Origin: Holosporaceae bacterium
Lineage (GTDB): Bacteria; Pseudomonadota; Alphaproteobacteria; UBA3830
Assembly (NCBI GenBank): GCA_031265715.1
Contig: JAISCG010000049.1
Location: 1-14,253, forward strand
DNA length: 14,253 nucleotides
Direction of reading: 5' to 3'
Part shown: in pieces, positions 6,848-14,253 of the stretch
Numbering within the stretch: position 1 is the first letter of the stretch
Layout of the letters: each line of letters opens with the position of its first letter
The notes under the pieces: generated by a model
Databases searched by the model: none
What the model saw: only the letters and a program-made list of their open reading frames with translations
Told to the model about the DNA's origin: nothing
Translations under genes and position numbers: made by a program

Positions 6848-8151
6848 TGTTCAAAAAAATCTTCGTGATTTGTTCTTTGATGATTTTTTTTAATTCTGAT
6901 GCGGACAAATATCGCGGAGCATCTTCGCAAAAATTGGAAAACGGCGTTACGGTTGTGTTTGCGGATTCTACGAAATCCGGTTCGGCTTTGGTTATGCTGT
7001 GCATTTCTTCCGGAAGTACCGACGAAATTGAAAAACGAGGCGTTGCGAATTTGCTCGGTTACATGTTTTCCAAAAAAATCAAAGAAAAAATCGGAGCGGA
7101 TTCGCTTCAGTACGGATCCGAAAGCGACTCCTATGTCGGATACGATCAGACCATATATTATGTGTACGGAAAAAACGGAAATTTGGAAGGATTTATAAAA
7201 AATCTTGCGACACTTTTTTCGGATTTTACGTTTTCCGTCGATGAATTGAACGCCGCAAAGAAAATAACGGAACAACAAATTGCGGAAGATCTGCAAATTG
7301 ATAAAAATTGCGTCAGAGATGAAGTCAGAAAATCTTTGTATTGGCATTCAAACTACGGAACTCGAATATCCGGAAATATCGAAGATTTAAAATTAATAAC
7401 CGAAGATGATCTGCGTGATTTTAAAAATAAATTTTATACCAATGATCGCGTTACCGTAATCGTTGCCGGAAGTGTCAATAAAAAAGATGTTATCGAATTG
7501 ATTTCGAAAAAATTTAAAAAAGACAAAAACGCATCGCCGGTGAATCGATTGCAGGAACCTCCGCATCACGGATCGACGGTTCGCATTACGAAATGCAGCG
7601 CCCAGGTGAACGTTCCGATCATCGAATTGTATTGGAAAATACCGAATTACAGAAATCAAAAAGATAAAGCGCTGGCCGCGGAAATTTTTGTAAATTATTT
7701 GAGCGAGGCTCTGCAAAAAAATATGAATTCGAAAACCGTTGCTTCAATGTCGTTTTGTTATTCGTTTTGGAATTATGATTACGGAGAATTTTGCCTGACA
7801 ATCACTTCAAAAAATTCGGATAACATCGAAAATGACATAGTTGCGGTTTTGTCGGAAATCAAATACATAGCTTCGGAAAAAATCGCGGAAGAGCAGGCCA
7901 AAAAAGCTGCAAAGAAATTATCGGACTCGACCAACGTATTCCATTTTAATACGGATATTTTGGATTTTGTCGATTGGGTTTCCAAAAAAATCGGATCCGG
8001 ACACAGTTTTGATTTTCTGAAATCCTATTATGACTTCGCAAACAAATTTAATCTGAACGAAATAAATGAGCAGGCGAAAATTATTTTCAGAAACGATCCC
8101 TGCGTTATTTCGATTGTAAAACCGGCAGAGAATAAAAAAAATGCTGATTAA
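6847..8151 (+). CDS. M16-family peptidase-like protein, catalytic motif lost
   Basis: Probably periplasmic: residues 1-18 look like a signal peptide (MFKKIFVICSLMIFF). The M16 fold is recognisable from LENGVTVVFADSTKSGSA near the start, the segment YGTRISGNIEDLKLITEDDL and the strand DRVTVIVAGSVNKKD, followed by a second M16-like half up to residue 434. The zinc-binding HxxEH, expected in the GVAHFLEHM context, reads GVANLLGYM (N68, G71, Y72), so no metal site is possible. In many alphaproteobacteria two M16 genes are adjacent, one active and one inactive, and the products form a dimer; here only this inactive-type gene is present. The ATG at 6847 has GGAG 9 bases upstream; the frame opens at a TTG at 6829, which I do not favour. 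A partner or scaffold role is inferred. Confidence 0.82.
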   Translation: MFKKIFVICSLMIFFNSDADKYRGASSQKLENGVTVVFADSTKSGSALVMLCISSGSTDEIEKRGVANLLGYMFSKKIKEKIGADSLQYGSESDSYVGYDQTIYYVYGKNGNLEGFIKNLATLFSDFTFSVDELNAAKKITEQQIAEDLQIDKNCVRDEVRKSLYWHSNYGTRISGNIEDLKLITEDDLRDFKNKFYTNDRVTVIVAGSVNKKDVIELISKKFKKDKNASPVNRLQEPPHHGSTVRITKCSAQVNVPIIELYWKIPNYRNQKDKALAAEIFVNYLSEALQKNMNSKTVASMSFCYSFWNYDYGEFCLTITSKNSDNIENDIVAVLSEIKYIASEKIAEEQAKKAAKKLSDSTNVFHFNTDILDFVDWVSKKIGSGHSFDFLKSYYDFANKFNLNEINEQAKIIFRNDPCVISIVKPAENKKNAD

Positions 8152-9313
8152 TTCTTCTGTTTTTTTTCCGGATCGCTACGAAAACATGATTTTGAAAGAT
8201 CCGGGTGACGTCGCTTCTTCCGGATGTTTTTCCGTTGTGAAATCTTCGGATGATTTGAAAGTTTTTGAAAATCCCGGACTGAAAAAATGGATGCAACACA
8301 AAAAATTCGTCGTGTTCGGCACCGGCGGATCGTGTCTGGGCGGGCAGTGCATTTCTGCGATTTTTCCCGGCGACAACGTGCGATTCGTCAACAATCTTGA
8401 TCCGCTGACTTTGAAAAAAGTATTTTCGGAAATTAATTTTGAGGAAACCGGTTTTCTGTGCATTTCAAAATCCGGCGAAACATTGGAAACAATATGCCTG
8501 ACTTTATCGGCGCTGGACCTGACCGAAAAAAAGGAAGATAAATTTGTTTTTATCACGGAAAACAAACCGTCTTCACTGAGAGAAATTGCAAACCGATTTG
8601 ATTTTTTATGTCTTGATCATCCCGGGGATATCGGCGGAAGATTTTCCGTATTTTCGATTGTCGGAATGCTTCCGGCGGCGCTCTGCGGAATCGATCCGAT
8701 GAAAATCAGATTCGGAGGACGAAAAATTCTCGAAAAACATTTGTCCGAGCCGAAATCCGGAGCAGCTTTTGTTGCCAAAAATTTTAGGGACGGAAAAAAT
8801 CTGCACGTATCTTTTTTTTATTCGGACAGATTGGAGACGTTCGGAAAATGGCTCGCCCAATTGTACGCCGAAAGCACCGGAAAATCCGGCGTCGGAATTA
8901 CTCCGATAACAGCTATGGGAGCGGTCGATCAACACAGTCAACTGCAATTATATTTGGACGGATGCCGGGACAAGTGTTTTTCATTTTTCTGGGAAAATCA
9001 GAAATCGGATTTTTCATTTCGCGAAAATATTCCGTCGTCTTTTTCGTATCTGGAAGGAAAAACGGCGGCGGATGTTTTCAGAGCTCAGCAGGGGGGAACG
9101 ATGACCTCTCTTCTCGAAAAAAATATCCCGGTGAGAAAAATAGAAATTCCGGAAATAACGCCCGAGATTCTCGGGGAATTATTTATGTATTTTATGCTGG
9201 AGGTCGTTTTCGTTTGCAAAGAAATAAATGTAAATCCGTTTGATCAGCCGGCTGTGGAATACGGAAAAAAAATTACAAAAGATATACTGAGTTTAAAATC
9301 GGATTCATGTTGA
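8141..9313 (+). CDS. pgi: Glucose-6-phosphate isomerase, short form
   Basis: Interconverts glucose 6-phosphate and fructose 6-phosphate in the cytoplasm. Visible are the phosphate-binding GTGGSCLGG (60-68) and SKSGET (109-114), GGRFS (165-169), QLYAESTGK with catalytic E244, DQHSQLQLY (H265) and the C-terminal NPFDQPAVEYGKK with the catalytic lysine. At 390 aa it is much shorter than the roughly 550-residue enterobacterial enzyme but has all the expected catalytic motifs, like the compact forms of some alphaproteobacteria. The ATG overlaps the upstream gene by 11 bases, and its end overlaps dapF by 7. Confidence 0.93.
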   Translation: MLINSSVFFPDRYENMILKDPGDVASSGCFSVVKSSDDLKVFENPGLKKWMQHKKFVVFGTGGSCLGGQCISAIFPGDNVRFVNNLDPLTLKKVFSEINFEETGFLCISKSGETLETICLTLSALDLTEKKEDKFVFITENKPSSLREIANRFDFLCLDHPGDIGGRFSVFSIVGMLPAALCGIDPMKIRFGGRKILEKHLSEPKSGAAFVAKNFRDGKNLHVSFFYSDRLETFGKWLAQLYAESTGKSGVGITPITAMGAVDQHSQLQLYLDGCRDKCFSFFWENQKSDFSFRENIPSSFSYLEGKTAADVFRAQQGGTMTSLLEKNIPVRKIEIPEITPEILGELFMYFMLEVVFVCKEINVNPFDQPAVEYGKKITKDILSLKSDSC

Positions 9314-10140
9314 TAAAATTTGATAAAATGCAGGCGCTGGGAAATGATTTCGTTATGATGAATGCAAATCAATTTTCCCCGGGAGCGGTTCAATTAAATC
9401 GAGATTTTATTTCCGCCGTTTGCAGCAGAAATTACGGAATCGGCTGCGACACGGCGGTTTTCTACGAACTGCGAAACGAAGAAATTTTTGCGAGATTTTT
9501 TAATCCTGACGGAAGCGAAGCGGAAATTTGCGGAAATGCCGCCGGATGTTTGGGACTTTTGATAAAAAAACGCAACGGTGTATCGCAGTTCACATTGCGC
9601 ACCGAAAAGAAAACATATTTTGTGCAAACAACGGATTCGGAAATTTCGGTAAACATGGGAAAGCCGAGTTTTGATTCGGAAGAAATCGGACTTGTCGGTT
9701 CCGATTCGACGTCGATTTTAGAAAAATTGTGTCTGCCGGATGATCTCGGAATTTATCACGCATCCTGTGTTTCCGTCGGCAATCCGCATCTGGTTTTATT
9801 TTGCAAAAATATTTTAGACGAAGAAAAAATAAAATCGCTCGGCGCATCTTTGGAAAATCATTTTTTATTCGGGAACAGAATAAATGTTTCTTTTGCCTGC
9901 GTCAGGGATGATAATAAAATTATGCTGACGGTTTTTGAGCGCGGCGCAGGTTTGACTCTTGCCTGCGGAAGCGGAGCGTGCGCGACGGCGGCGGTTGCCC
10001 GGGTCAATCGTCTGGTTTCGTCAAAAGAAATTTTTGTGGAGCAAAAGGGGGGAGTGCTGAAAATATTCACAGATGACGATATGAATATTTTTCGAATCGG
10101 TCCTGCATTTTTAGTATTTTCGGGAGAAACAGATTTATGA
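9307..10140 (+). CDS. dapF: Diaminopimelate epimerase
   Basis: Converts LL- to meso-diaminopimelate, a peptidoglycan crosslinking residue and lysine precursor. It is a PLP-independent racemase using two cysteines: C75 in EICGNAAG and C220 in TLACGSGACATA. Other family features are MQALGNDF near the N-terminus, FNPDGSE, SVGNPH and the ERGAG segment. The family signature CGNxxR has glycine (G80) in place of arginine. The length of 277 aa is normal. The start overlaps pgi by 7 bases and the stop overlaps rnhA (ATGA). Its presence implies a peptidoglycan-making cell. Confidence 0.95.
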   Translation: MLIKFDKMQALGNDFVMMNANQFSPGAVQLNRDFISAVCSRNYGIGCDTAVFYELRNEEIFARFFNPDGSEAEICGNAAGCLGLLIKKRNGVSQFTLRTEKKTYFVQTTDSEISVNMGKPSFDSEEIGLVGSDSTSILEKLCLPDDLGIYHASCVSVGNPHLVLFCKNILDEEKIKSLGASLENHFLFGNRINVSFACVRDDNKIMLTVFERGAGLTLACGSGACATAAVARVNRLVSSKEIFVEQKGGVLKIFTDDDMNIFRIGPAFLVFSGETDL

Positions 10141-10565
10141 AAAAAGTTGTAATTTATACGGACGGAGCTTGCAAAGGAAATCCCGGCGCCGGAGGGTGGG
10201 CCGCGATTATAATTTGTGACGGAGTCGAAAAAGAATTGTGCGGCGGAGATCCCGACACCACAAATAATCGCATGGAATTGACGTCCGTCATCAGAGCGTT
10301 GGAAGAATTGACGGAAGGCTGTTCGATTGAACTTCACAGCGATAGCAAATATGTGATAGACGGAATAACAAAATGGATAAAAGGCTGGGTTAAAAAAAAT
10401 TGGATGACCTCCGGAAATACCCCGGTAAAAAACAGAGAATTGTGGGTTAAATTATTGGAAGCATCCCGGCGTCACGAGATTTCCTGGAATTGGGTTGAGG
10501 GACACGCCGGACACGAATACAACGAGAGGGCGGATAAACTCGCAAAATCAAAATGTCCGACATAG
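10137..10565 (+). CDS. rnhA: Ribonuclease HI
   Basis: Degrades the RNA strand of RNA:DNA hybrids, for example primers and R-loops. The complete catalytic set is present: D9 in YTDGACKGNPG, E47 in NNRMEL, D69 in HSDSKYV, H123 in EGHAGH and D133 in NERADKLA. The basic, Trp-rich handle (WIKGWVKKNW, 80-89) of the E. coli-type enzyme is also present. At 142 aa it is a minimal single-domain RNase HI. It overlaps dapF by 4 bases and rlmN by 13 bases. Confidence 0.97.
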   Translation: MKKVVIYTDGACKGNPGAGGWAAIIICDGVEKELCGGDPDTTNNRMELTSVIRALEELTEGCSIELHSDSKYVIDGITKWIKGWVKKNWMTSGNTPVKNRELWVKLLEASRRHEISWNWVEGHAGHEYNERADKLAKSKCPT

Positions 10566-11581
10566 AAATATTGTGCAGAAAATCTCTGCTCGGTTTTACT
10601 CTTCCGCAGCTGAAGTCCGAATTTGAAAAAACGGGACTTACCAATCTTGACGCAAAACGTGTTTTTCCCTGGATTCATCTGAAGTCTGCCAGGTCGTTTG
10701 ATATTATGTCCGACGTTCCGCTGAAGGTTCGAAAAATTTTGGAGGAAAATTATTGCATTGATATTCCGCCCTGCGAAATTTTGCAGGAATCCCGCGACGG
10801 CACGAAAAAAGCTCTCCTGAAATTAGATGATAAAAATTGCATCGAAACCGTTTTTATTCCCGGTGAAAAACGATCGACCGTATGTGTTTCATCTCAAATC
10901 GGATGCGCGATGGGATGCAGGTTTTGCTACACCGGAACGCAAAAATTTGTTCGTAACCTCACTTCATCAGAAATCGTTTCCCAGGTTTTGTTCTGGGGAG
11001 GAAAAATCACGAATATTGTGTTTATGGGAATGGGCGAGCCGCTTCTGAATTTTGAAAATTTATCGAGTGCATTGGAGCTGCTTCTCAGCGAACGCGCCCA
11101 TAATTTTTCGCGCAATAAAATTACGGTTTCAACGTCGGGAATTATAGAAAACGCAATTTTTGACCTCGCAAAATTCGGAGTAAAACTTGCGATTTCGCTG
11201 CATGCGTCCGATGACGAAACGCGTTCCCGCATTATGCCGGTAAATAATACGTACAATATAAAAATGTTGATGAGCGCCGCAACGGAATATCAAAAAAGCA
11301 GCAATACGGATTTTGTGACATTCGAATATTTGCTGCTGAAAGGCGTAAATGATTCCGATAGAGATGCGACAGAATTGGCCAAGCTGCTGCGATCCGTTCC
11401 CGGAAAAGTAAATTTAATTACGTTTAACAGTTGGCCCGGATCTCCGTTTGCCGGAAGCGATCGCGATCACGCGCATCATTTTTTGAGAATATTATTGTCC
11501 AAAGGAATTCGGGCAATTGTGAGAAAATCCGGAGGAGATGATATATTGGCGGCCTGCGGTCAGTTAAAAGGTAAAAAATGA
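10553..11581 (+). CDS. rlmN: Dual-specificity rRNA/tRNA adenine-C2 methyltransferase
   Basis: Radical SAM enzyme that methylates C2 of A2503 in 23S rRNA and of A37 in some tRNAs. The [4Fe-4S] cysteines are C118, C122 and C125 in GCAMGCRFC. Other landmarks are FMGMGEPLLN, TVSTSG, AISLHA and the C-terminal ILAACGQL with C335, the cysteine that carries the methyl group in the mechanism. The words TGTQKFVRNLTSSEIV match the alphaproteobacterial form. The length of 342 aa is normal for the family. The ATG lies inside the end of rnhA (13-base overlap), and the stop overlaps trkH (ATGA). Confidence 0.96.
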   Translation: MSDIEILCRKSLLGFTLPQLKSEFEKTGLTNLDAKRVFPWIHLKSARSFDIMSDVPLKVRKILEENYCIDIPPCEILQESRDGTKKALLKLDDKNCIETVFIPGEKRSTVCVSSQIGCAMGCRFCYTGTQKFVRNLTSSEIVSQVLFWGGKITNIVFMGMGEPLLNFENLSSALELLLSERAHNFSRNKITVSTSGIIENAIFDLAKFGVKLAISLHASDDETRSRIMPVNNTYNIKMLMSAATEYQKSSNTDFVTFEYLLLKGVNDSDRDATELAKLLRSVPGKVNLITFNSWPGSPFAGSDRDHAHHFLRILLSKGIRAIVRKSGGDDILAACGQLKGKK

Positions 11582-13005
11582 TTTCCTATCGAAAAGTTTT
11601 TTACGTAACGGGACTCATATTTCTGATTTTGGCAGCCGCAATGATAATTCCGGCCGCGGTTGATCTGTGTTTTTCACAAAGTACGAGTTCGTGTTTTTTG
11701 ATCAGCGGAATATTTTGCTGTTTTCTTGGCGGACTGTTATTTATTTCGAATAAATCCGATAAAAATATTCTTTTAAATTCAAAGGAAAGAATTTGCACGG
11801 TTTTACTTTCCTGGGGCAGCGTTCCGATTCTTTCCGCATTACCTCTGATTATTTCATCTCAGGAAATTTCCGTTACGGATTGCATTTTTGAAACGACGGC
11901 TGCGCTTACGACGAGCGGAGCAACAACCATATCGGATATAAAAAGTTTTTCCGAAGGAATTTTGCTCTGGAGAAGTTTGTTGCAGTTGCTCGGCGGAATC
12001 GGTTTTGTAATTTCATGCCTGTATGTTTTTTCAAATTTTTTGGTTCCGACTTTATTTTGGCAAAACAATTTTTCGAAAAATACAAGCGCTAAATATTTGA
12101 TAAAAATCATGGTGATTGCCTATTCGATTGCGGTAATAATCGGATCATTTATTTTAATGGGATCCGGAGTATCTCCGATCGAATCTTTATCCTACTCTCT
12201 CGACGCCGTTTCCGGCGGCGGCGCGCTCATTTCCGACATTAATTATTCGGCGGCTTCTCCGGGAGTTTTTTGGACATTATCCGCACTCATGTTTATCGGC
12301 GGGTTATCCGTGACGTTCATCAGGAATTTAAATTTAAACGAAATTTTTGCTTTTCGAGATTTGCAATTTGTTTGCTACGTCTCGGTTATCGCGGTGTGCA
12401 CCGGGATTCTTTCTGTATATATAGTGTCGTTTAACGATGTGTCCGTGTGGGAAAGCGTGCAGGCGGCGCTGCTGTCGGTAATCTCTTCGATAACGACAAC
12501 AGGGATATCGACAAAATTATCGGAGTCGTTTTCATCATCCGTGAACGCTTTTTTATATGTGCTGAATTTTTGCGGAGGATGTTCCGGATCTTTCACCGGC
12601 GGTATCAAAATTTTTCGCTGGATAATGATTTTTCTGCTTTTAAAAAGCTACCTTATTCGCCTGGTAAAAGTAAATTCGGTTTACGTTCCGACCTATGTCG
12701 GAAGAAAGCTGGGAGAAAACGATGTTATCTGGTTGTTTTCGTACTTTTTTTGTTATTTTGTTTTTACGATTTCGGCGGCGTTTGCTCTGACTTTTTCGGA
12801 TTTTGATTTCGGAAAAGCTTTCAATGCGGTCATAACGACCGTCAACAACAACGGTCCGTTTTTCGGATTACACAAAGCGACGGTGGCCGAAATATCGGAA
12901 CTGTCTTCGTTTGCAAAAATCGTATTAATTGTGTCGATGATTGCCGGCAGAGTCGAGTTCATTTCATTTTTTATGATGTTGATGAAATCATTTTGGAAAA
13001 AATAA
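11578..13005 (+). CDS. trkH: TrkH-type potassium uptake channel subunit
   Basis: Integral inner-membrane protein that conducts K+ inward, normally gated by the cytoplasmic NAD-binding TrkA. The 475 residues are strongly hydrophobic, with about ten or more membrane segments. Four selectivity-filter loops can be seen in order: TTSGATT, AVSGGGALIS, SITTTGIST and VNNNGPFFG, each with the filter glycine. The sequence FTGGIKIFR before the last repeat is also typical of TrkH. The start overlaps rlmN by four bases, and fabD follows after 12 bases. No trkA is in the window, so the gating subunit must be encoded elsewhere, or the channel works without it. Confidence 0.93.
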   Translation: MISYRKVFYVTGLIFLILAAAMIIPAAVDLCFSQSTSSCFLISGIFCCFLGGLLFISNKSDKNILLNSKERICTVLLSWGSVPILSALPLIISSQEISVTDCIFETTAALTTSGATTISDIKSFSEGILLWRSLLQLLGGIGFVISCLYVFSNFLVPTLFWQNNFSKNTSAKYLIKIMVIAYSIAVIIGSFILMGSGVSPIESLSYSLDAVSGGGALISDINYSAASPGVFWTLSALMFIGGLSVTFIRNLNLNEIFAFRDLQFVCYVSVIAVCTGILSVYIVSFNDVSVWESVQAALLSVISSITTTGISTKLSESFSSSVNAFLYVLNFCGGCSGSFTGGIKIFRWIMIFLLLKSYLIRLVKVNSVYVPTYVGRKLGENDVIWLFSYFFCYFVFTISAAFALTFSDFDFGKAFNAVITTVNNNGPFFGLHKATVAEISELSSFAKIVLIVSMIAGRVEFISFFMMLMKSFWKK

Positions 13006-13012
13006 AAGGAGG
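13005..13012 (+). promoter_or_regulatory. Strong Shine-Dalgarno site of fabD
   Basis: AAAGGAGG, almost fully complementary to the 16S rRNA 3' end, lies 5 bases before the fabD ATG. It begins on the last base of the trkH stop codon. It is the strongest ribosome binding site in the gene train, where most other starts overlap the gene before, and suggests that fabD is translated independently and more strongly than trkH. Confidence 0.7.
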
Positions 13013-13017
13013 AAAAG

Positions 13018-13950
13018 ATGCTTTTCGTATTTCCCGGACAGGGATCTCAAAAAATCGGTATGGGAAAAGACATATACGATAATTTTCAATCGGCAAAAGA
13101 CGTTTTTCACGAAACGGACGATGCGCTTTCGTTCAAATTATCCGATTTAATTTTCAACGGAACGGAAGACGAAATTAAAGCCACCGAAAATACCCAGCCG
13201 GCTTTAATGACCGTCAGCATGGCTTTTGTCGAAGTTCTCCGGAAAGAATTCGGCGTTGATATCGGACAAAAAGCCGATTTTTTTGCGGGACATTCTCTCG
13301 GCGAATATACTGCTCTGTGCGCGAGTCAGGCGATTTCTCGGGCAGACGCCGCCAAAATTTTGCGGATACGAGGAGCGGCGATGGCGAGAGCGTGTCCGAC
13401 GGGCGGAGCGATGGCGGCAATTATCGGATTGGATCAAGAAATTGTCGAAAAAATTGTGCTTGAATCCGGTTCGGAAGAGGAAGTCATCCAAATTGCCAAC
13501 GACAATTCGTTCGGTCAGATTGTAATCAGCGGACACAGGAGCGCCGTGGAAAAAGCCGCGGAAAAAGCGTCGGCGGCGAAGGCGAAAAAAGTGGCGATGC
13601 TGGAAGTGAGCGGTCCTTTTCACAGTCGATTAATGTCGGGAGCGATTGCGGATATTCTCGAACCTCTGGAAAACATGGTTTTTTACACCCCGGTGAAACC
13701 GATTATTTCAAATGTTACGGCGAAGGCGGAAGTTGATAATTTTCCTGTGCTGTTGCAGGAGCAAATCGTGAAGCCAGTTCGATGGCGGGAAAGCATTTTG
13801 TTTGCCGAATCAAATTCTGTTTCGAAATGCGTGGAAATCGGCCCCGGAAAGGTGTTGCTCGGGTTGGTGAAACGCACGTCCCCCTCCATGGAATTGATTT
13901 CGGTAAATTCGATTGAGTCGCTGGAAAATTTTGCGAGAACGCAGTGCTAA
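13018..13950 (+). CDS. fabD: Malonyl-CoA:ACP transacylase
   Basis: Transfers malonyl from CoA to acyl carrier protein, supplying the extender for fatty acid synthesis. Visible are FPGQGSQKIGMG with Q9, the nucleophile S93 in GHSLGEY, R118 that binds the malonyl carboxylate, and H202 in GPFHSRLM, the catalytic partner of the serine. The length of 310 aa is normal. It is the last gene of the plus-strand train. The other fab genes often found next to fabD (fabG, acpP) do not follow; instead there is a promoter and a tRNA gene. Confidence 0.97.
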   Translation: MLFVFPGQGSQKIGMGKDIYDNFQSAKDVFHETDDALSFKLSDLIFNGTEDEIKATENTQPALMTVSMAFVEVLRKEFGVDIGQKADFFAGHSLGEYTALCASQAISRADAAKILRIRGAAMARACPTGGAMAAIIGLDQEIVEKIVLESGSEEEVIQIANDNSFGQIVISGHRSAVEKAAEKASAAKAKKVAMLEVSGPFHSRLMSGAIADILEPLENMVFYTPVKPIISNVTAKAEVDNFPVLLQEQIVKPVRWRESILFAESNSVSKCVEIGPGKVLLGLVKRTSPSMELISVNSIESLENFARTQC

Positions 13951-13984
13951 TCTCACGAAACCTGCAAAATTATTAATTTTTTTG

Positions 13985-14013
13985 TTGATATTTTGCTCTC
14001 GAAACTGTACAAA
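13985..14013 (+). promoter_or_regulatory. Promoter of tRNA-His gene
   Basis: TTGATA (13985-13990), a 17-base spacer, then TACAAA (14008-14013). This puts the start of transcription near 14020, four or so bases before the tRNA. The consensus spacing and the position directly ahead of the RNA gene make it convincing. I see no good intrinsic terminator between fabD and this promoter. Confidence 0.6.
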
Positions 14014-14023
14014 AGTGATGTGC

Positions 14024-14101
14024 GGCGGGTGTAGCTCAATCGGCTAGAGCGCCAGGTTGTGGCTCTGGAGGTCGTCGGTTCGATTCCGATCACTCGCCCC
14101 A
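14024..14101 (+). tRNA. tRNA-His (GTG anticodon)
   Basis: Folds as a full cloverleaf. The acceptor stem pairs GCGGGTG (14025-14031) with CACTCGC (14091-14097), with one G-U pair. The anticodon GTG is at 14059-14061 in the loop TTGTGGC, and the T loop GGTTCGATTCC is canonical. The gene encodes the 3' CCA (14099-14101). An extra G at 14024 faces C73 (14098), forming the G-1:C73 pair that is the classical identity element of tRNA-His. It lies between fabD and sspB with its own promoter. Confidence 0.97.
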
Positions 14102-14137
14102 CGGTGTTTTGCGTCTTGGAGATAGAGATAAATAGAG

Positions 14138-14253
14138 ATGAACGGCTTTAAATATGACGAATTGGTGCAGAAAGCTCTTGTTTCTGTTGTTAAAGAGGTT
14201 TTGAACGAAGCGGCGGCAAACGGGCTGCCGGGAAATCATCATTTTTACGTCAG
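14138..14253 (+). CDS. sspB: SspB-like ClpXP adaptor, N-terminal part (continues past the window)
   Basis: The 38 visible codons begin MNGFKYDELVQKAL and end with GLPGNHHFYV. This matches the start of the alphaproteobacterial SspB family: a short N-terminus, a YDxLVQxAL helix, and the GLPGxHHFYI strand. SspB binds ssrA-tagged peptides and delivers them to the ClpXP protease in the cytoplasm. The ATG is the first start after an in-frame TAA six bases upstream; no strong ribosome binding site stands at the normal distance. It could be cotranscribed with the tRNA-His gene 36 bases upstream. Most of the protein, including the ClpX-binding tail, lies outside. Confidence 0.85.
   Translation, partial: MNGFKYDELVQKALVSVVKEVLNEAAANGLPGNHHFYV

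Noticed and set aside
13964..13996. Inverted repeat GCAAAAT / ATTTTGC after fabD as an intrinsic terminator
   Set aside because: The stem is 7 bp and AT-rich with a 19-base loop, and no T-run follows directly. It also overlaps the -35 box of the tRNA promoter.

Overview
The window looks like part of an alphaproteobacterial chromosome, most likely a compact, host-associated or basal lineage such as a Holosporales or Rickettsiales relative (inference). The evidence is: the start of an alphaproteobacterial-type sspB; a short 390-residue Pgi; an RlmN with alphaproteobacterial-type wording around its FeS cysteines; and a tRNA-His that keeps the canonical G-1:C73 pair, which most later-branching alphaproteobacteria have lost. 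A mevalonate-kinase-like GHMP kinase is unusual for this class. DapF shows that the cell can make meso-diaminopimelate, the peptidoglycan and lysine precursor.

Layout. Positions 1-1004 (minus) hold the N-terminal part of a response regulator fused to a SpoIIE/RsbU-type PP2C phosphatase, cut by the window edge. It is divergent from dnaQ (DNA polymerase III epsilon, 1068-1763), which is followed with no gap by the GHMP/mevalonate kinase (1764-2594). Directly behind the kinase lies a decayed IS30-family element (about 2603-3056), bounded by a perfect 15-bp inverted repeat and keeping only the C-terminal part of its transposase. Next is a minus-strand monothiol glutaredoxin gene (grxD-like), with a near-consensus promoter that is back-to-back with the ileS promoter.

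From 3529 to 13950 runs one tightly packed plus-strand gene train: ileS, lspA, a 42-residue lipoprotein, an M16-peptidase-like protein without its zinc motif, pgi, dapF, rnhA, rlmN, trkH and fabD. Nearly every junction overlaps by 1 to 40 bases, so translational coupling and cotranscription are likely. The products serve tRNA charging, lipoprotein maturation, envelope biogenesis, sugar phosphate metabolism, peptidoglycan precursor synthesis, RNA:DNA hybrid removal, rRNA/tRNA methylation, potassium uptake and fatty acid initiation. It is a housekeeping operon rather than one pathway, although lspA and the small lipoprotein are functionally linked.

After fabD there is a clear promoter and a tRNA-His gene with encoded CCA, then the first 38 codons of sspB (ClpXP adaptor), cut by the right edge. 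I found no CRISPR array, prophage, toxin-antitoxin pair or defence island, and nothing I would call a new biological system. The most noteworthy items are the mevalonate kinase next to the IS remnant, the catalytically dead M16 protein and the minimal lipoprotein beside it, the HAGT signature in IleS, and the tRNA-His identity elements.
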